Below are positions 17,889 through 27,149 of a stretch of DNA of 64,000 nucleotides, in pieces. Under the pieces are notes generated by a model, which did no database searches, was not told the DNA's origin, and was given only the letters and a program-made list of their open reading frames with translations. The first letter of the stretch is position 1. Every line of letters starts with the position of its first letter. The stretch lies in the NCBI RefSeq assembly GCF_044784365.2, contig NZ_CP173070.2; one strand, given 5' to 3'. Origin of the DNA: Cetobacterium_A somerae. GTDB lineage: Bacteria; Fusobacteriota; Fusobacteriia; Fusobacteriales; Fusobacteriaceae. The position numbers and the translations under genes are program-made.

Positions 17889-18053
17889 ATCAAAATAAAA
17901 TTAAAGTATGGTATTTTATCATAAATGCTTAAATGAACTAAATAATGCAATAAGAATATTACAAATTTTATTTATTATAATAGGATTGGTAAAAGGATTT
18001 TTAATTTTAGAAAAGATGTAAATAAGGTAAAGAAGGTAATGAAAAAAATTAAA

Positions 18054-18241
18054 TTAAAAATCAAAATATAACTCCAAAACTTTAGGATTAGGCGTTGTAT
18101 TTCTAGAAATATTTGAGATAAGTTTATCTTTATCCTTGGAAGTCTCATAAGTATTAATACTTTCTTTAATTTTTAGATTAAAAAAAGTTATTCGATTATC
18201 TTCACAAACTACCCCAACTTCTTTTTGTTTATCTGAATATG
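18054..18241 (-). pseudogene. relic of an IS21 transposase, C-terminal piece
   Basis: On the minus strand this encodes TYSDKQKEVGVVCEDNRITF and onward, nearly identical to the C-terminal third of the intact IstA at 18369-19913. The match stops after KVLEL. The N-terminal part of the same old gene lies at 20751-21550. The two were split when copy B inserted between 18241 and 20751. Confidence 0.85.
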
Positions 18242-18368
18242 TGTTAGTGGTATAATAAATTGTAGGTTTTTCGGCAGAATGCAATGCTGTAATTTTGGCA
18301 GACTAGATTACACTTTCTTTTAAAATATAGTATCCTTTAAGTATAACAAATACTACTGGAGGATACAG

Positions 18369-19913
18369 ATGAAAGGGTGGATCATGTTTAATAAAATTAA
18401 GACTTTAAAAGAACAAAATCTTAAAATTACTCAAATTGCCAGAATACTAAATTCAGATGTTAGAACTATCAAAAAATATTGGAATATGTCATCTGAAGAA
18501 TTTGAACTTCTTAGAACACAATACAAACAAAGAATTGTTGGAAGGAAAATGGATATATATGAACAACTTATCCTCTCTTGGCTTAAAGAGTTCAATGATA
18601 TTAGCGGCGCTCAGGTATTTGATTGGCTTAAAGAAAGAGAGCAAGACTTTAGTATGGCTGAAAGGACAGTTCGATCATATGTTGAAAAACTTAGGAAAAA
18701 ATATGAGTTACCCAAACTCAAAGTTTCACGACAATTCCTTGCGGTTCCTGAAACAGATATAGGAGAGCAAGCGCAAGTAGATATGGGACAGATTAATCTT
18801 CTTACTGAAGATAAAAAAACTAAAAAGCTTCATCTATTTACTATGGTATTATCTTTCTCAAGATATAAATTTGCTATTTGGCAAGATAAGCCATTTACAT
18901 CAAGCGATATTGTACAATGCCATCATAAAGCTTTTGAGTTCTTTGGTGGTGTACCTAAAACCATTGTCTATGATCAAGACAAAACTATGTTCGTTACAGA
19001 AAATTTAGGAGATATCATTAAAACTGATTTGTTTCAAAAGTATATAAATACCATGAATTTTAAAGTTCATCTTTGTAGAGCTTTTGATCCTCAAAGTAAA
19101 GGAAAAATTGAAGCTGTTGTTAAATTTGTAAAAAATAATTTTGCTAAACATAGAGTCTTTACAAACATTGATGACTTTAATGAGCTTTGTTTAGATTGGT
19201 TAAAAAGAACTGGAAATGCAAAAGAACATTCAATAATAAAAAAAGTACCTGAAGAGATGTATCACCTAGAAAAAGAACATCTACAACAAGTACCTCCATT
19301 CCTCTTCGAAAAAGAAGAATCAACTAACAGTATTGTAACCTATTCTTTGTCAAAAGACAATACTGTAACATATAAAAGTAATAGGTATCAACTTCCAAAG
19401 GAAACATATTCAGATAAACAAAAAGAAGTTGGGGTAGTTTGTGAAGATAATCGAATAACATTTTTTAATCTAAAAACTAAAGAAAGTATTAATACTTATG
19501 AGATTTCCAAGGATAAGGGTAAACTTATCTCAAATATTTCTAGAAATACAACGCCTAATCCTAAAGTTTTGGAGCTTAAATCTAAAATTTTAAATCGTTA
19601 TTCTCACAAAAATTTAATTGTTCAGTATATAGAAAATATTGAAATATTAAAAAAACGATATATAAAATCTCAATTTAAAAGAATCGATAGTTTATCTGCT
19701 GAATATAATAAAGAAATTTTTCTAGATGCGATTAAAGAATGTATATCCAAAGATAATTTTGATTTAGATTTTTTGGCGAAACTTCTTAGTAATACCAAGA
19801 AAAATACTGAATCAGAACCTTCTTTACAAAATATTCCTGATAAATTAAAAAATATAGTTACTGAAACTAGAGAACTTTCTGAATACGAAGAAAAGTTGGT
19901 GAAGTTATGCTAA
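18369..19913 (+). CDS. istA: IS21 transposase IstA (copy B)
   Basis: This 514-residue transposase has an N-terminal helix-turn-helix (LKITQIARILNSDVRTIKKYW). The DDE core is visible as AQVDMGQINLL, KTIVYDQDKTMF and FDPQSKGKIEAVVKFVKNNF. GGAGG precedes the ATG by 7 bases. It appears complete and overlaps istB by 7 bases. A decayed inverted copy flanks it on both sides. Confidence 0.92.
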   Translation: MKGWIMFNKIKTLKEQNLKITQIARILNSDVRTIKKYWNMSSEEFELLRTQYKQRIVGRKMDIYEQLILSWLKEFNDISGAQVFDWLKEREQDFSMAERTVRSYVEKLRKKYELPKLKVSRQFLAVPETDIGEQAQVDMGQINLLTEDKKTKKLHLFTMVLSFSRYKFAIWQDKPFTSSDIVQCHHKAFEFFGGVPKTIVYDQDKTMFVTENLGDIIKTDLFQKYINTMNFKVHLCRAFDPQSKGKIEAVVKFVKNNFAKHRVFTNIDDFNELCLDWLKRTGNAKEHSIIKKVPEEMYHLEKEHLQQVPPFLFEKEESTNSIVTYSLSKDNTVTYKSNRYQLPKETYSDKQKEVGVVCEDNRITFFNLKTKESINTYEISKDKGKLISNISRNTTPNPKVLELKSKILNRYSHKNLIVQYIENIEILKKRYIKSQFKRIDSLSAEYNKEIFLDAIKECISKDNFDLDFLAKLLSNTKKNTESEPSLQNIPDKLKNIVTETRELSEYEEKLVKLC

Positions 19914-20653
19914 ATCAAGAATTAAAAGAGTTGGCAATACAATTAAATTTAAATAATTTAAGGGATAATCTTGATGATTATCTCTTAAATGCAGAGCAAT
20001 CTAACGTTTCATATTGTGAATTTCTAAAAAATGTTTTTAAAATGGAAATTGAAGAAAGAGAAGCTAAAAAATATAAGATGCGATTAAAAAAGGCTAGTCT
20101 TCCATATCATAAGGATTTTAGTGATTTTGATTTTAATTTTCAAAAATCAATTTCAAAGAAAAAAATAAATATTCTATGTGAAATGCAATGGATAGATCGC
20201 TTGTTTAAATTAATTTTTCTAGGTCCTCCTGGAATAGGTAAAACTAGAATAATGGTTTCTTTGGGAGTTGAAGCTCTAAAAAAAGGATACGATGTCTTTT
20301 TTGTTTCAATGACTGATTTAATTGATATTTTGAAGTACCGAAAAGATTCATATAAATATAACTTACTATATAAAAGAATTCTTAACGCTCAAGTTTTGTT
20401 ATTAGATGAAATTGGATATCTTCCCATTAGTAAAGAGGAAGCAAATCTTTTCTTCCAATTAATTTCAAAATTAGATGAGAAAGTGGCAATGGTTATTACA
20501 TCAAATAAAACCTTTAGTGAATGGACAGAATTCTTAGGAGATCCAGCGCTAGCAACAGCAGTATTAGATAGATTATCTTTTAGATGCGAAATATTCAACT
20601 TAACAGGAAATAGTTATAGATTGGAAAAAAGAGAGCATTTGTTTAATGAATAG
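19907..20653 (+). CDS. istB: IS21 helper ATPase IstB (copy B)
   Basis: This 248-residue AAA+ ATPase has Walker A GPPGIGKTR (about 106-114), Walker B LLLDEIGYLP and the C-terminal LDRLSFRCEIFNLTGNSYR. It overlaps istA by 7 bases, which suggests translational coupling. Confidence 0.93.
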   Translation: MLNQELKELAIQLNLNNLRDNLDDYLLNAEQSNVSYCEFLKNVFKMEIEEREAKKYKMRLKKASLPYHKDFSDFDFNFQKSISKKKINILCEMQWIDRLFKLIFLGPPGIGKTRIMVSLGVEALKKGYDVFFVSMTDLIDILKYRKDSYKYNLLYKRILNAQVLLLDEIGYLPISKEEANLFFQLISKLDEKVAMVITSNKTFSEWTEFLGDPALATAVLDRLSFRCEIFNLTGNSYRLEKREHLFNE

Positions 20654-20750
20654 GTGTAATTAGGTCTGCCAAAAAAGCAGCATTCTGAAATGTCAATTTT
20701 ACAACAATCGAAAATGTCAAAAAAACAACAAAAGAAACTTGCCGTTAACA

Positions 20751-21665
20751 ATATGTTTCTTTTGGAAAGTTGATACCTATTACTTTTATATGTTACAGTA
20801 TTGTCTTTTAACAAAGAATTAGGTTACAATACTGTTAGTTGATTCTTCTTTTTTAAAGAGGAATGAAAGTACTTGTTGTAGATGTTCTTTTGCATTTCCA
20901 GTTCTTTTTAACTAATCTAAACAAAGAGCATTAAAGTCATCAATGTTTGTAAAGACTCTATGTTTAGCAAAATTATTTTTTACAAATTTAACAACAGCTT
21001 CAATTATTCCTTTACTTTGAGGATCAAAAGCTCTACAAAGATGAACTTTAAAATTCATGGTATTTATATATTTTTGAAACAAATCAGTTTTAATGATATC
21101 TCCTAAATTTTCCTTAACAAACATAGTTTTATCTTGATCATAGACAATAGTTTTAGGCACACCACCAAAGAGCTCAAAAGTTTTGTAATGATATTGTACA
21201 ATATCGCTTGATGTAAAATAGCAAATTTATATCTTGAGAAAGATAATACCATAGTAAATAGATAAAGCTTTTTAGTTTTTTGTCTTCAGTAAGAAGATTA
21301 ATCTGTCCCATATATACTTGCGCTTGCTCTCTTTCTTTAAGCCAAGAATATATATCCATTTTTCTTCCAACAATTCTTTGTTTGTATTGTGTTCTAAGAA
21401 GTTCAAATTCTTCAGATGACATATTCCAATATTTTTGATAGTTCTAACATCTGAATTTAGTATTCTGGCAATTTGAGTAATTTTAAGATTTTGTTCTTTT
21501 AAAGCCTTAATTTTATTAAACATGATCCATCCTTTCATCTGTATCCTCAAGTAGTATTTGTTATACTTAAAGGATACTATATTTTAAAAGAAAGTATAAC
21601 CTAGTCTGTCAAAATTACAGCATTGCATTCTGCCGAAAAACCTATAATTTATTATACCACTAACA
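20751..21665 (-). pseudogene. relic of an inverted IS21 copy, N-terminal part of istA and element end
   Basis: Read from 21665 leftward, the segment starts with the same terminal TGTTAGTGG and TTTTTCGGCAGAATGC block as copy B. It continues into a decayed istA (MKGWIMFNKIKALKEQ..., FDPQSKGIIEAVVKF) with several frameshifts and internal deletions, and breaks off at 20755. The rest continues at 18241. It is a non-functional older element into which copy B inserted. Confidence 0.85.
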
Positions 21666-21992
21666 AAAGGTATATCTAACAAAACACTAGACCATGAATA
21701 TAGGGAGTTTTTAGATGAGAGAGACATAGCTATTTAAGCTCATTATATAGCGGAGAATATGAGTGTGAAATAAATACTAGAAAAGGAAACAGAGTCTAAA
21801 AAAGCTTAAAACTGCTCTTGTGGGTTTATATTTTTGAAAAATGAGGCTATATCTTTAAAGAGGTTTCAAGAGCTTATATAGAGAAAAGTTGTTAGTGTAA
21901 AAGGGTTGAAGAGTAAGAGTGGTAAAAGTTATAATGCAAAGATAAAGTTGAGAGATGATTATAGTAGCTTCCAAATTGTGGAGTTTTTTTAG
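21666..21992 (+). pseudogene. topB: relic of a second topB (3' end)
   Basis: The sequence matches the last part of the topB at 1874-4156 in two blocks. Bases 21680-21720 correspond to about 3344-3390 (GGGAGTTTTTAGATGAGAG). Bases 21800-21990 correspond to about 3958-4155, including the NCSCGF zinc segment (TGCTCTTGTGGGTTTATATT). The middle is deleted and frames are broken. Its left edge at 21665 is the terminus of the old IS21 relic, so that IS inserted into this gene. It is evidence for a second, decayed copy of the element backbone. Confidence 0.8.
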
Positions 21993-22152
21993 AGGCGATT
22001 TCCTCCTCTTTTTGTAGAAATTACAATTTTTATCTAAATTTTGAAAAAGGATTTTTTTAAAATTTAAGTAAAGAGTTGTTGAAAAGTTTAATATTAAAGT
22101 AGAATTTAAAAGATTTAGATTAATAAAAATACTACGTCATTAAGGAGGGCTC

Positions 22153-22661
22153 ATGAAATTTTCTAATTATAACATTTGTACGAAAATTTGTAATGAAAAT
22201 TATTTGTACAATTCATTTACAAATTCTTTAATAAAATTAAATAATATTTATTTTGAACAAATTAGACAAAGAGATATAAAACTATTAGAAAAATTAGACG
22301 ATAGCCAAATTAATATTTTAAAAAATAATGGAATAATTATAAATGATGAAGTTAACGAACTAAACATGATCAGAAGTAAAATGAAAAAAATATTATTAAA
22401 TAGAGAAATTTTAACTTTAACTATAGCTCCTACTCTTAATTGTAATTTTGATTGTTATTATTGTTTTGAAGAGCGTCAAGAAGGAAGAATGAGTAATTTT
22501 ACAAAAGAAAATCTTTTAAAGAATATAGAGAGAGAAATAAAAAATGGGGTAAAACTTATAAAAGTTATATGGTATGGAGGGGAGCCTCTTTTAGAGATAA
22601 AATTTATTGAAGAGTTTATAAATAGTTTAAATGAATTAAAAAAATTATATAATATAAAGTT
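22153..22661 (+). pseudogene. radical SAM/SPASM peptide maturase, 5' part (split by IS)
   Basis: The first 170 codons of a radical SAM enzyme, with AAGGAGG 6 bases before the ATG. A winged-helix-like leader-binding region (1-85) precedes the radical SAM core, whose 4Fe-4S motif is CNFDCYYC (C97, C101, C104), followed by YGGEPLL. The frame is interrupted at 22662 by an IS3-family element and resumes exactly at 25398. Removing the IS and one GTT target copy gives one uninterrupted 434-residue frame (1305 bases). This is a recent disruption of a SPASM-type maturase in a small Cys-rich peptide locus. Confidence 0.88.
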
Positions 22662-22742
22662 TGGTATTAAGTCAAGTTTTTAAACATAACTTTATAAATT
22701 ATGCAACTTGTTTCTGATAGTTAGCTGGAGATAAATAACCTA

Positions 22743-24224
22743 GGGTCTAATTAAATATTTGTGTAAACCTTCAAGTTGGGGTAATATTAAATTATCTAAC
22801 TTGGAGGTTTTTTTATGAGAAGAAATATGTCTGAAGAAGAAAAGCAAAAAAGAATTAAAGTGAGAGAATTTTTGAAACAAAATCCTATCTCTAGTCCTGA
22901 TGATCTTAATACTTTTTTTAAAGATATGATGAAGGTTATGATAGAAGAGTTTTATCAAGGAGAGCTAGAAGAGGAGTTAGGATATACTAAGTATGACTAT
23001 CGAAATAAAGATTCTAACAACTCAAGAAATGGCTATAGCTCTAAGAAACTTAAAAGTAGCGCTGGTGAAATTGAGGTTAATGTTCCCCGTGATAGAAATG
23101 GCGAATACGAACCTCAAGTTGTCAAAAAACATCAAAATACAATTGGGCAAGACTTAGAAGCTAAAATAATTTCTATGTATGCTAAAGGAATGACAACTAG
23201 TGATATTGAGTCACATATCGAAGAAATCTATGGTTATCAAGTTTCGGATAGTTCTATTACTAGAATTACTGATAAGATCCTTCCTCTTGTTAAAGAATGG
23301 CAAACTCGTCCCTTAGAGGCAGTTTATCCAATTGTTTTTATGGATGCTATCCACTATCATGTAAGAAGTGAAGGACAAATTGTAAAAAAAGCTGTATACA
23401 TAGCTATTGGAATTAGTTCATCTGGAGAGAAAGATGTTATTGGAATGTGGGTTGGAGAAAATGAATCTGCTAAGTTTTGGCTTAGTAAACTGAATGAACT
23501 TAAATCAAGAGGAGTTGAAGATATATTAATTGCTTGTGTTGATGGACTTATAGGGTTTGCCAATGCTATAGAAGCTGTCTATCCTCAAACTCAAATTCAG
23601 CAATGCATAATTCATCAGATAAGAAGTTCTACACAATTTGTATCATATAAAGATATAAAGGCTTTAATCGCTGATCTAAAGCTAGTGTATAAAGCGACTA
23701 CAGAAGAGAGCGCGCTATTAAACTTAGAGTTATTCGACGAAAAATGGGGTAAAAAATATCCAAAGATTGCAATATCTTGGAAAAATAACTGGTCTAGATT
23801 ATCAACATATTTTAAATATCCTCAAGAAATAAGAACCTTAATTTATACTACAAATACAATCGAAGGATACAATAGGCAGCTAAGAAAAGTCACAAAAAAC
23901 AAGTCAGTTTTCCCAACAGATGATAGTTTACTAAAGATGCTTTACTTAGCAACACAAGACATTACTAAAAAATGGACAAGCCGTCAAAGAGATTGGGGGC
24001 AAATGATTTCACAATTTCAAATATATTTTGAAGGAAGAATTTAAAATTAAGCGTATGAATTTATAAAATTAATAAAGTGGAAAATTCGTCCACTTTGTTA
24101 AAGTTACACTAAAATATGTAAAAATGGATATTTAAAAAGGGATGACTTTAAAAAAAATCATCCCTAAAAAATATAAAATATTACTCTAATTTTTTAGAAT
24201 TTACACAAAATTTGAAGAAGACTC
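22743..24224 (+). mobile_element. IS256-family element, 1482 bp
   Basis: Imperfect terminal repeats start GGGTCTAATT at 22743 and GAGTCTTCTT on the other strand at 24224, with about 19 of 25 bases matching and an identical TTTGTGTAAA core. An 8-bp duplication, ATAACCTA, lies at 22735-22742 and 24225-24232. It inserted near the 3' end of the IS3 orfB and replaced the last codons of that gene. Confidence 0.92.
22815..24044 (+). CDS. IS256-family (Mutator-type) transposase
   Basis: The 409-residue transposase has the family's DDE residues in context: FMDAIHYHVR (first Asp), IACVDGLIGF (second Asp) and TTNTIEGYNRQLRK (Glu). QCIIHQIRSS is the typical C/HxxH block. It is full length, starting 72 bases inside the element, so probably active. 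Confidence 0.94.
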   Translation: MRRNMSEEEKQKRIKVREFLKQNPISSPDDLNTFFKDMMKVMIEEFYQGELEEELGYTKYDYRNKDSNNSRNGYSSKKLKSSAGEIEVNVPRDRNGEYEPQVVKKHQNTIGQDLEAKIISMYAKGMTTSDIESHIEEIYGYQVSDSSITRITDKILPLVKEWQTRPLEAVYPIVFMDAIHYHVRSEGQIVKKAVYIAIGISSSGEKDVIGMWVGENESAKFWLSKLNELKSRGVEDILIACVDGLIGFANAIEAVYPQTQIQQCIIHQIRSSTQFVSYKDIKALIADLKLVYKATTEESALLNLELFDEKWGKKYPKIAISWKNNWSRLSTYFKYPQEIRTLIYTTNTIEGYNRQLRKVTKNKSVFPTDDSLLKMLYLATQDITKKWTSRQRDWGQMISQFQIYFEGRI

Positions 24225-25100
24225 ATAACCTAGTTTTTTTTGAATTCTATGGTTGTTATACCAGCCTTCTATATATTTAAATAAAGACTTTTTAGTTTCT
24301 TCAAAAGTCTTTGGTTTACTTTGATAAATTAACTCTTTCTTTAAAACTGAATGAAAAGATTCTATAGGAGCGTTATCATAAGGATTACCCTTTCTTGAAT
24401 AAGAAAGGGTTGCACCTAAATCTTTAACCTTTGCTACATAATCTTTACTCGTATACTGCGATCCTTGATCTGTATGGATAATACAGCCTGTAAGATCACT
24501 GTTTAAATTAAGTTTAGAAAGAGCTTTTAAAACGATATCTGTTGTCATTGTTGTGGAGTAGTCCCAACCTTTAATTTCGTTCGTATGTAAATCCATAAAT
24601 GAAGCTAAATATGTCCAACCAAAATCTTTTGTGTAAATATATGTGATATCCCCTACTATTTTCTCGTTTGTTGAGGTAGTTGAAAAATCCTGTTTTAAAA
24701 GATTACTCGCAGGTGCTTCAACTTTTGATTTAATTGTCTGGGGCTTGTACTTTTTTCTAGTAATAGATGAAAGACCTAATGCTCTCATAATTCTTTGAAC
24801 TAGCTTGATACTCGCGGGATAACCCTCACGATTAAGTATTACATGTATTTTAGGAGCCCCATAAATTTTAGAATTTTCCTCATAAATTCTTTTGATTTGA
24901 GAAGATAGTAATTCATATCTCTCTTGAGTTTTAGTAGTAGTTTTATTGAGATTAAAGTAGTAAGTAGCTCTACTAATTTTAAAAATTTTACACATTTTTT
25001 CTTGGCTGTATTTAGGTTTTAATTGCTTGATAAGGTCAGTTATCTTAGTATCATCTAGTTTTTCGCGAATATTGTCAAAGCCTTTTTTAGAATAGCACAC
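24201..25100 (-). CDS. IS3-family transposase OrfB (copy 1), altered C-terminus
   Basis: The integrase-type DDE domain is intact (VGDITYI, IIHTDQGSQY, APIESFHSVLKKE). The last residues read YESSSNFV instead of YLSPANYQKQVA because the IS256-family element inserted here. It lies in the -1 frame relative to OrfA. Activity with the new tail is uncertain. Confidence 0.88.
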   Translation of the reverse strand: MCYSKKGFDNIREKLDDTKITDLIKQLKPKYSQEKMCKIFKISRATYYFNLNKTTTKTQERYELLSSQIKRIYEENSKIYGAPKIHVILNREGYPASIKLVQRIMRALGLSSITRKKYKPQTIKSKVEAPASNLLKQDFSTTSTNEKIVGDITYIYTKDFGWTYLASFMDLHTNEIKGWDYSTTMTTDIVLKALSKLNLNSDLTGCIIHTDQGSQYTSKDYVAKVKDLGATLSYSRKGNPYDNAPIESFHSVLKKELIYQSKPKTFEETKKSLFKYIEGWYNNHRIQKKLGYESSSNFV

Positions 25101-25324
25101 TCTTCTTTAGCGGCAGCTAGTTCTTTTTGAAGCTTTCTAAAGTCATCAAGAGTGATAACCTCATCACTTTGGGTATTGATATTACTATATTTTTTTCTCC
25201 AAAGAATAAGATTGGATGAAGACACACCATATTCACGAGATACCTCTTTAAGAGACTGACCATTTAAAATTAAATTAACAAGAGTTTTTTTAAACTCTTC
25301 ATCATAAGTTTTTCGTTTAGACAT
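25055..25324 (-). CDS. IS3-family OrfA (copy 1)
   Basis: This 89-residue helix-turn-helix protein (SLKEVSREYGVSSSNLILWR) ends in a leucine-zipper-like stretch. It is identical to copies 2 and 3. The A6G run in the OrfA/OrfB overlap should allow the -1 frameshift that makes OrfAB. Confidence 0.9.
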   Translation of the reverse strand: MSKRKTYDEEFKKTLVNLILNGQSLKEVSREYGVSSSNLILWRKKYSNINTQSDEVITLDDFRKLQKELAAAKEECAILKKALTIFAKN

Positions 25325-25394
25325 AAAATCACTTCCTTCAAGGTTTAGTTTACATGATTTGTTATTTTATGTCTACAAACTTATTCTAACACCA

Positions 25395-26193
25395 GTTTTT
25401 GTTCGGCATGATTACTAATGGATATCTTTTGAATAATAAACTTTGTGAAACATTAAAAAAATTAAATATAAACAATATTCAAATTACTTTAGATGGAGAG
25501 CCTAAAGTTCATAATGCTAGAAGGAAATTAAGAAATGGCAATCAAGATACTTTTAATGTTATTTTAGAAAATTTGAAAATTGCTAAAAAAGAAAATTTAA
25601 ATGTTAATATTAGAATAAATATAGATACAAATAATTTCATAAGTAGCGAAAGATTGTTAAAAATATTGCAAGATAACGATTTAAATAACTTTAATATTGA
25701 TTTAGGATATATTGAAAACTTTAATGATTTAAATTGTTCGAATATAATCAAAAAGAAAGATTTTTTTAACTATCGTTTGAATTTTAATAATAAACTTTTG
25801 AAATATGGATTTAAAAATTCAAATCTTTATCCTAAACAAAATATACTATTTTGTGGAGCATACTCTGAACAATCTTTCGTTATAAATTGGAATGGTGATA
25901 TTTATAAATGTTGGAGTGATATTGGAAATAAAAAAAGTTCAATAGGAAATATTAATATTAACAATTTAAAAATTTTAGAAAATAAAAAATATGATTTAAA
26001 TTATATTTTTCAAAGTGAATGTTCTAGTTGTAATATTTTGCCTATTTGTTCAGGAGGGTGTCCTCATTTGTATTTAAAAGAAAATGATAGAAACTGTTCA
26101 ATTTATAAATTTAAGCTTAAAGAAATATTGCAGGAACAGATTTTAAAATCAGAGAAGGAGGTAAAAAATGGAAGTTATAATAATGGGAAATGA
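25395..26193 (+). pseudogene. radical SAM/SPASM peptide maturase, 3' part
   Basis: This continues the frame broken at 22661: MITNGYLLNN matches the conserved MxTNGxLL segment of radical SAM peptide maturases. The C-terminal SPASM domain carries auxiliary cluster cysteines: FCG (about 25852), KCW, CSSCNILPICSGGCP and NCS. Such domains bind two extra Fe-S clusters in enzymes that cross-link or modify peptides. Bases 25395-25397 are the second target copy. The fragment's end overlaps the start of the Cys-rich peptide gene by 26 bases. Alone it lacks the radical SAM CxxxCxxC, so it cannot work. Confidence 0.88.
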
Positions 26194-26314
26194 TTTTTTT
26201 GAAGAAGAATTAAATTTATCAGAATTTTTAGAATGCACAGCTGATTGCTCGTCATTTTGTATTGACTGTACTTTGGGCTGGAATATTAATCTTGAAAAGG
26301 AGGCCAAAAATTGA
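26168..26314 (+). CDS. Cys-rich peptide, putative RiPP precursor (48 aa)
   Basis: GGAGG lies 6 bases before the ATG, and the gene overlaps the maturase end in another frame. The predicted peptide has an acidic leader (FFEEELNLSEFLE) and a compact Cys-rich core, ECTADCSSFCIDCTLGWN, with cysteines at 23, 27, 31 and 34. A small Cys-rich gene touching a SPASM radical SAM maturase is the usual layout of sactipeptide/ranthipeptide-type loci (Clo7bot-like families come to mind, unproven). The C-terminal 10 residues are charged. Precursor identity is inferred from size, cysteines and position. Since the maturase is broken, the product is probably not made in this strain. Confidence 0.65.
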   Translation: MEVIIMGNDFFEEELNLSEFLECTADCSSFCIDCTLGWNINLEKEAKN

Positions 26315-26922
26315 ATAATACTTATACCGAAAAGATTATTATGAATAGTTTTCAAGGTAATGGTAATCTAATTTTTTTAAAAGGATTAAATATCAATACT
26401 CTTGAAATTAAAGGTAAGTTAACTGTTTTAGATGATTGTAATTTTGAAAAATTTGTTTTTTCTGGAAAAGCAGAGGTAGGAAATCTGTTAGGAAATACAC
26501 TCCAACTTCATGGATCTATCGTTGGAAAAAATATATCTGCTGAAAATATTGATATATTTGGAGAGTTTAATTTAGAATCTATTCTTGGAAAAAATATAAA
26601 TATAAAAGGTGGAAATGGACATATTAATTCTATAAAAGGAGATTCTATTTCGATTTTGGGTGCAAGTGAAGAAGATAAAAGAAATGCAATAAATGGAATT
26701 GATAACATTTTTAAAGAGAGTTTTTTTAAAAAAATTAGTGAATATATTAATTTCGATAAGTTAAAAGAGCATATGAATTCTGAAGATTCCTATATATATA
26801 TTGATAAAATTGTAGGAAGAGATATAAAGTTAAAAAATGTAATAGCTAATTATGTGGAAGGTACAAATATAGAAATATTAGAAGGATGTAAAATTAAAGT
26901 TTTAAATAAAAATAATATATAA
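26311..26922 (+). CDS. polymer-forming-like (bactofilin/YhbE-type) protein, third gene of the peptide locus
   Basis: This 203-residue protein has a TTG start, supported by AGGAGG 7-8 bases upstream and by overlap with the peptide's TGA (TTGA). The sequence consists of short repeating beta strands separated by G/N turns: TLEIKGKLTV, EVGNLLGNTLQLHGSIVG, IDIFGEFNLESILGKNINIKG, DIKLKNVIAN. This suggests a right-handed beta-solenoid like bactofilins or B. subtilis YhbE/YhbF. It has no signal peptide. Coupled translation with the peptide suggests a joint role, for example scaffold or immunity, but that is a guess. Confidence 0.55.
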   Translation: MNNTYTEKIIMNSFQGNGNLIFLKGLNINTLEIKGKLTVLDDCNFEKFVFSGKAEVGNLLGNTLQLHGSIVGKNISAENIDIFGEFNLESILGKNINIKGGNGHINSIKGDSISILGASEEDKRNAINGIDNIFKESFFKKISEYINFDKLKEHMNSEDSYIYIDKIVGRDIKLKNVIANYVEGTNIEILEGCKIKVLNKNNI

Positions 26923-27149
26923 AATCGTTCCCTAATGAGTTTAATTAAGTTAGTTTAATAGTTTTATGAAAATTAAAGATGTATTAGAAGCTAAAGAGTC
27001 AGCTCAAAAACAGAAGTAAAAAAAATTTATACAAAAAATATTGAAAAATTTGAACTCAAGGAATAAAAATAGTATAATAAAATTAAAACTCAAAGTTGTG
27101 AATATCACAAAATACCGCAGGTGTAGTGCGGGTGAATAGTTATTTGAGT

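Larger units (their letters stand above)
18242..20750 (+). mobile_element. IS21-family element (copy B), 2509 bp, with target duplication
   Basis: The left end TGTTAGTGG (18242) and the right end CCGTTAACA (ending 20750) are inverted TG...CA termini. The target duplication ATATG is present at 18237-18241 and 20751-20755. Subterminal repeats with TGCTG...TTTTGGCAGAC occur at both ends (about 18285-18304 and 20668-20690). The element lies inside an older, inverted relic of the same IS. Confidence 0.9.
22662..25394 (-). mobile_element. IS3-family element (copy 1), carrying an IS256-family insertion
   Basis: The terminal inverted repeats are TGGTATTAAGTCAAG at 22662 and TGGTGTTAGAATAAG (reverse complement, ending 25394), 20 of 26 bases matching. 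The GTT target duplication is at 22659-22661 and 25395-25397. The element is 2733 bp. Without the nested IS256 element and its 8-bp duplication it is 1243 bp, the same as copies 2 and 3. Confidence 0.93.

Noticed and set aside
17908..18021. 37-codon plus-strand ORF with a hydrophobic segment (ILFIIIGLVKGFLILEKM)
   Set aside because: There is no ribosome binding site and the base composition alone makes such hydrophobic frames likely. It could be a toxin-like peptide, but nothing supports it.
26967..27020. 17-codon ORF after the peptide locus (MKIKDVLEAKESAQKQK)
   Set aside because: It has no ribosome site and no conserved context. It is too short to separate from chance.
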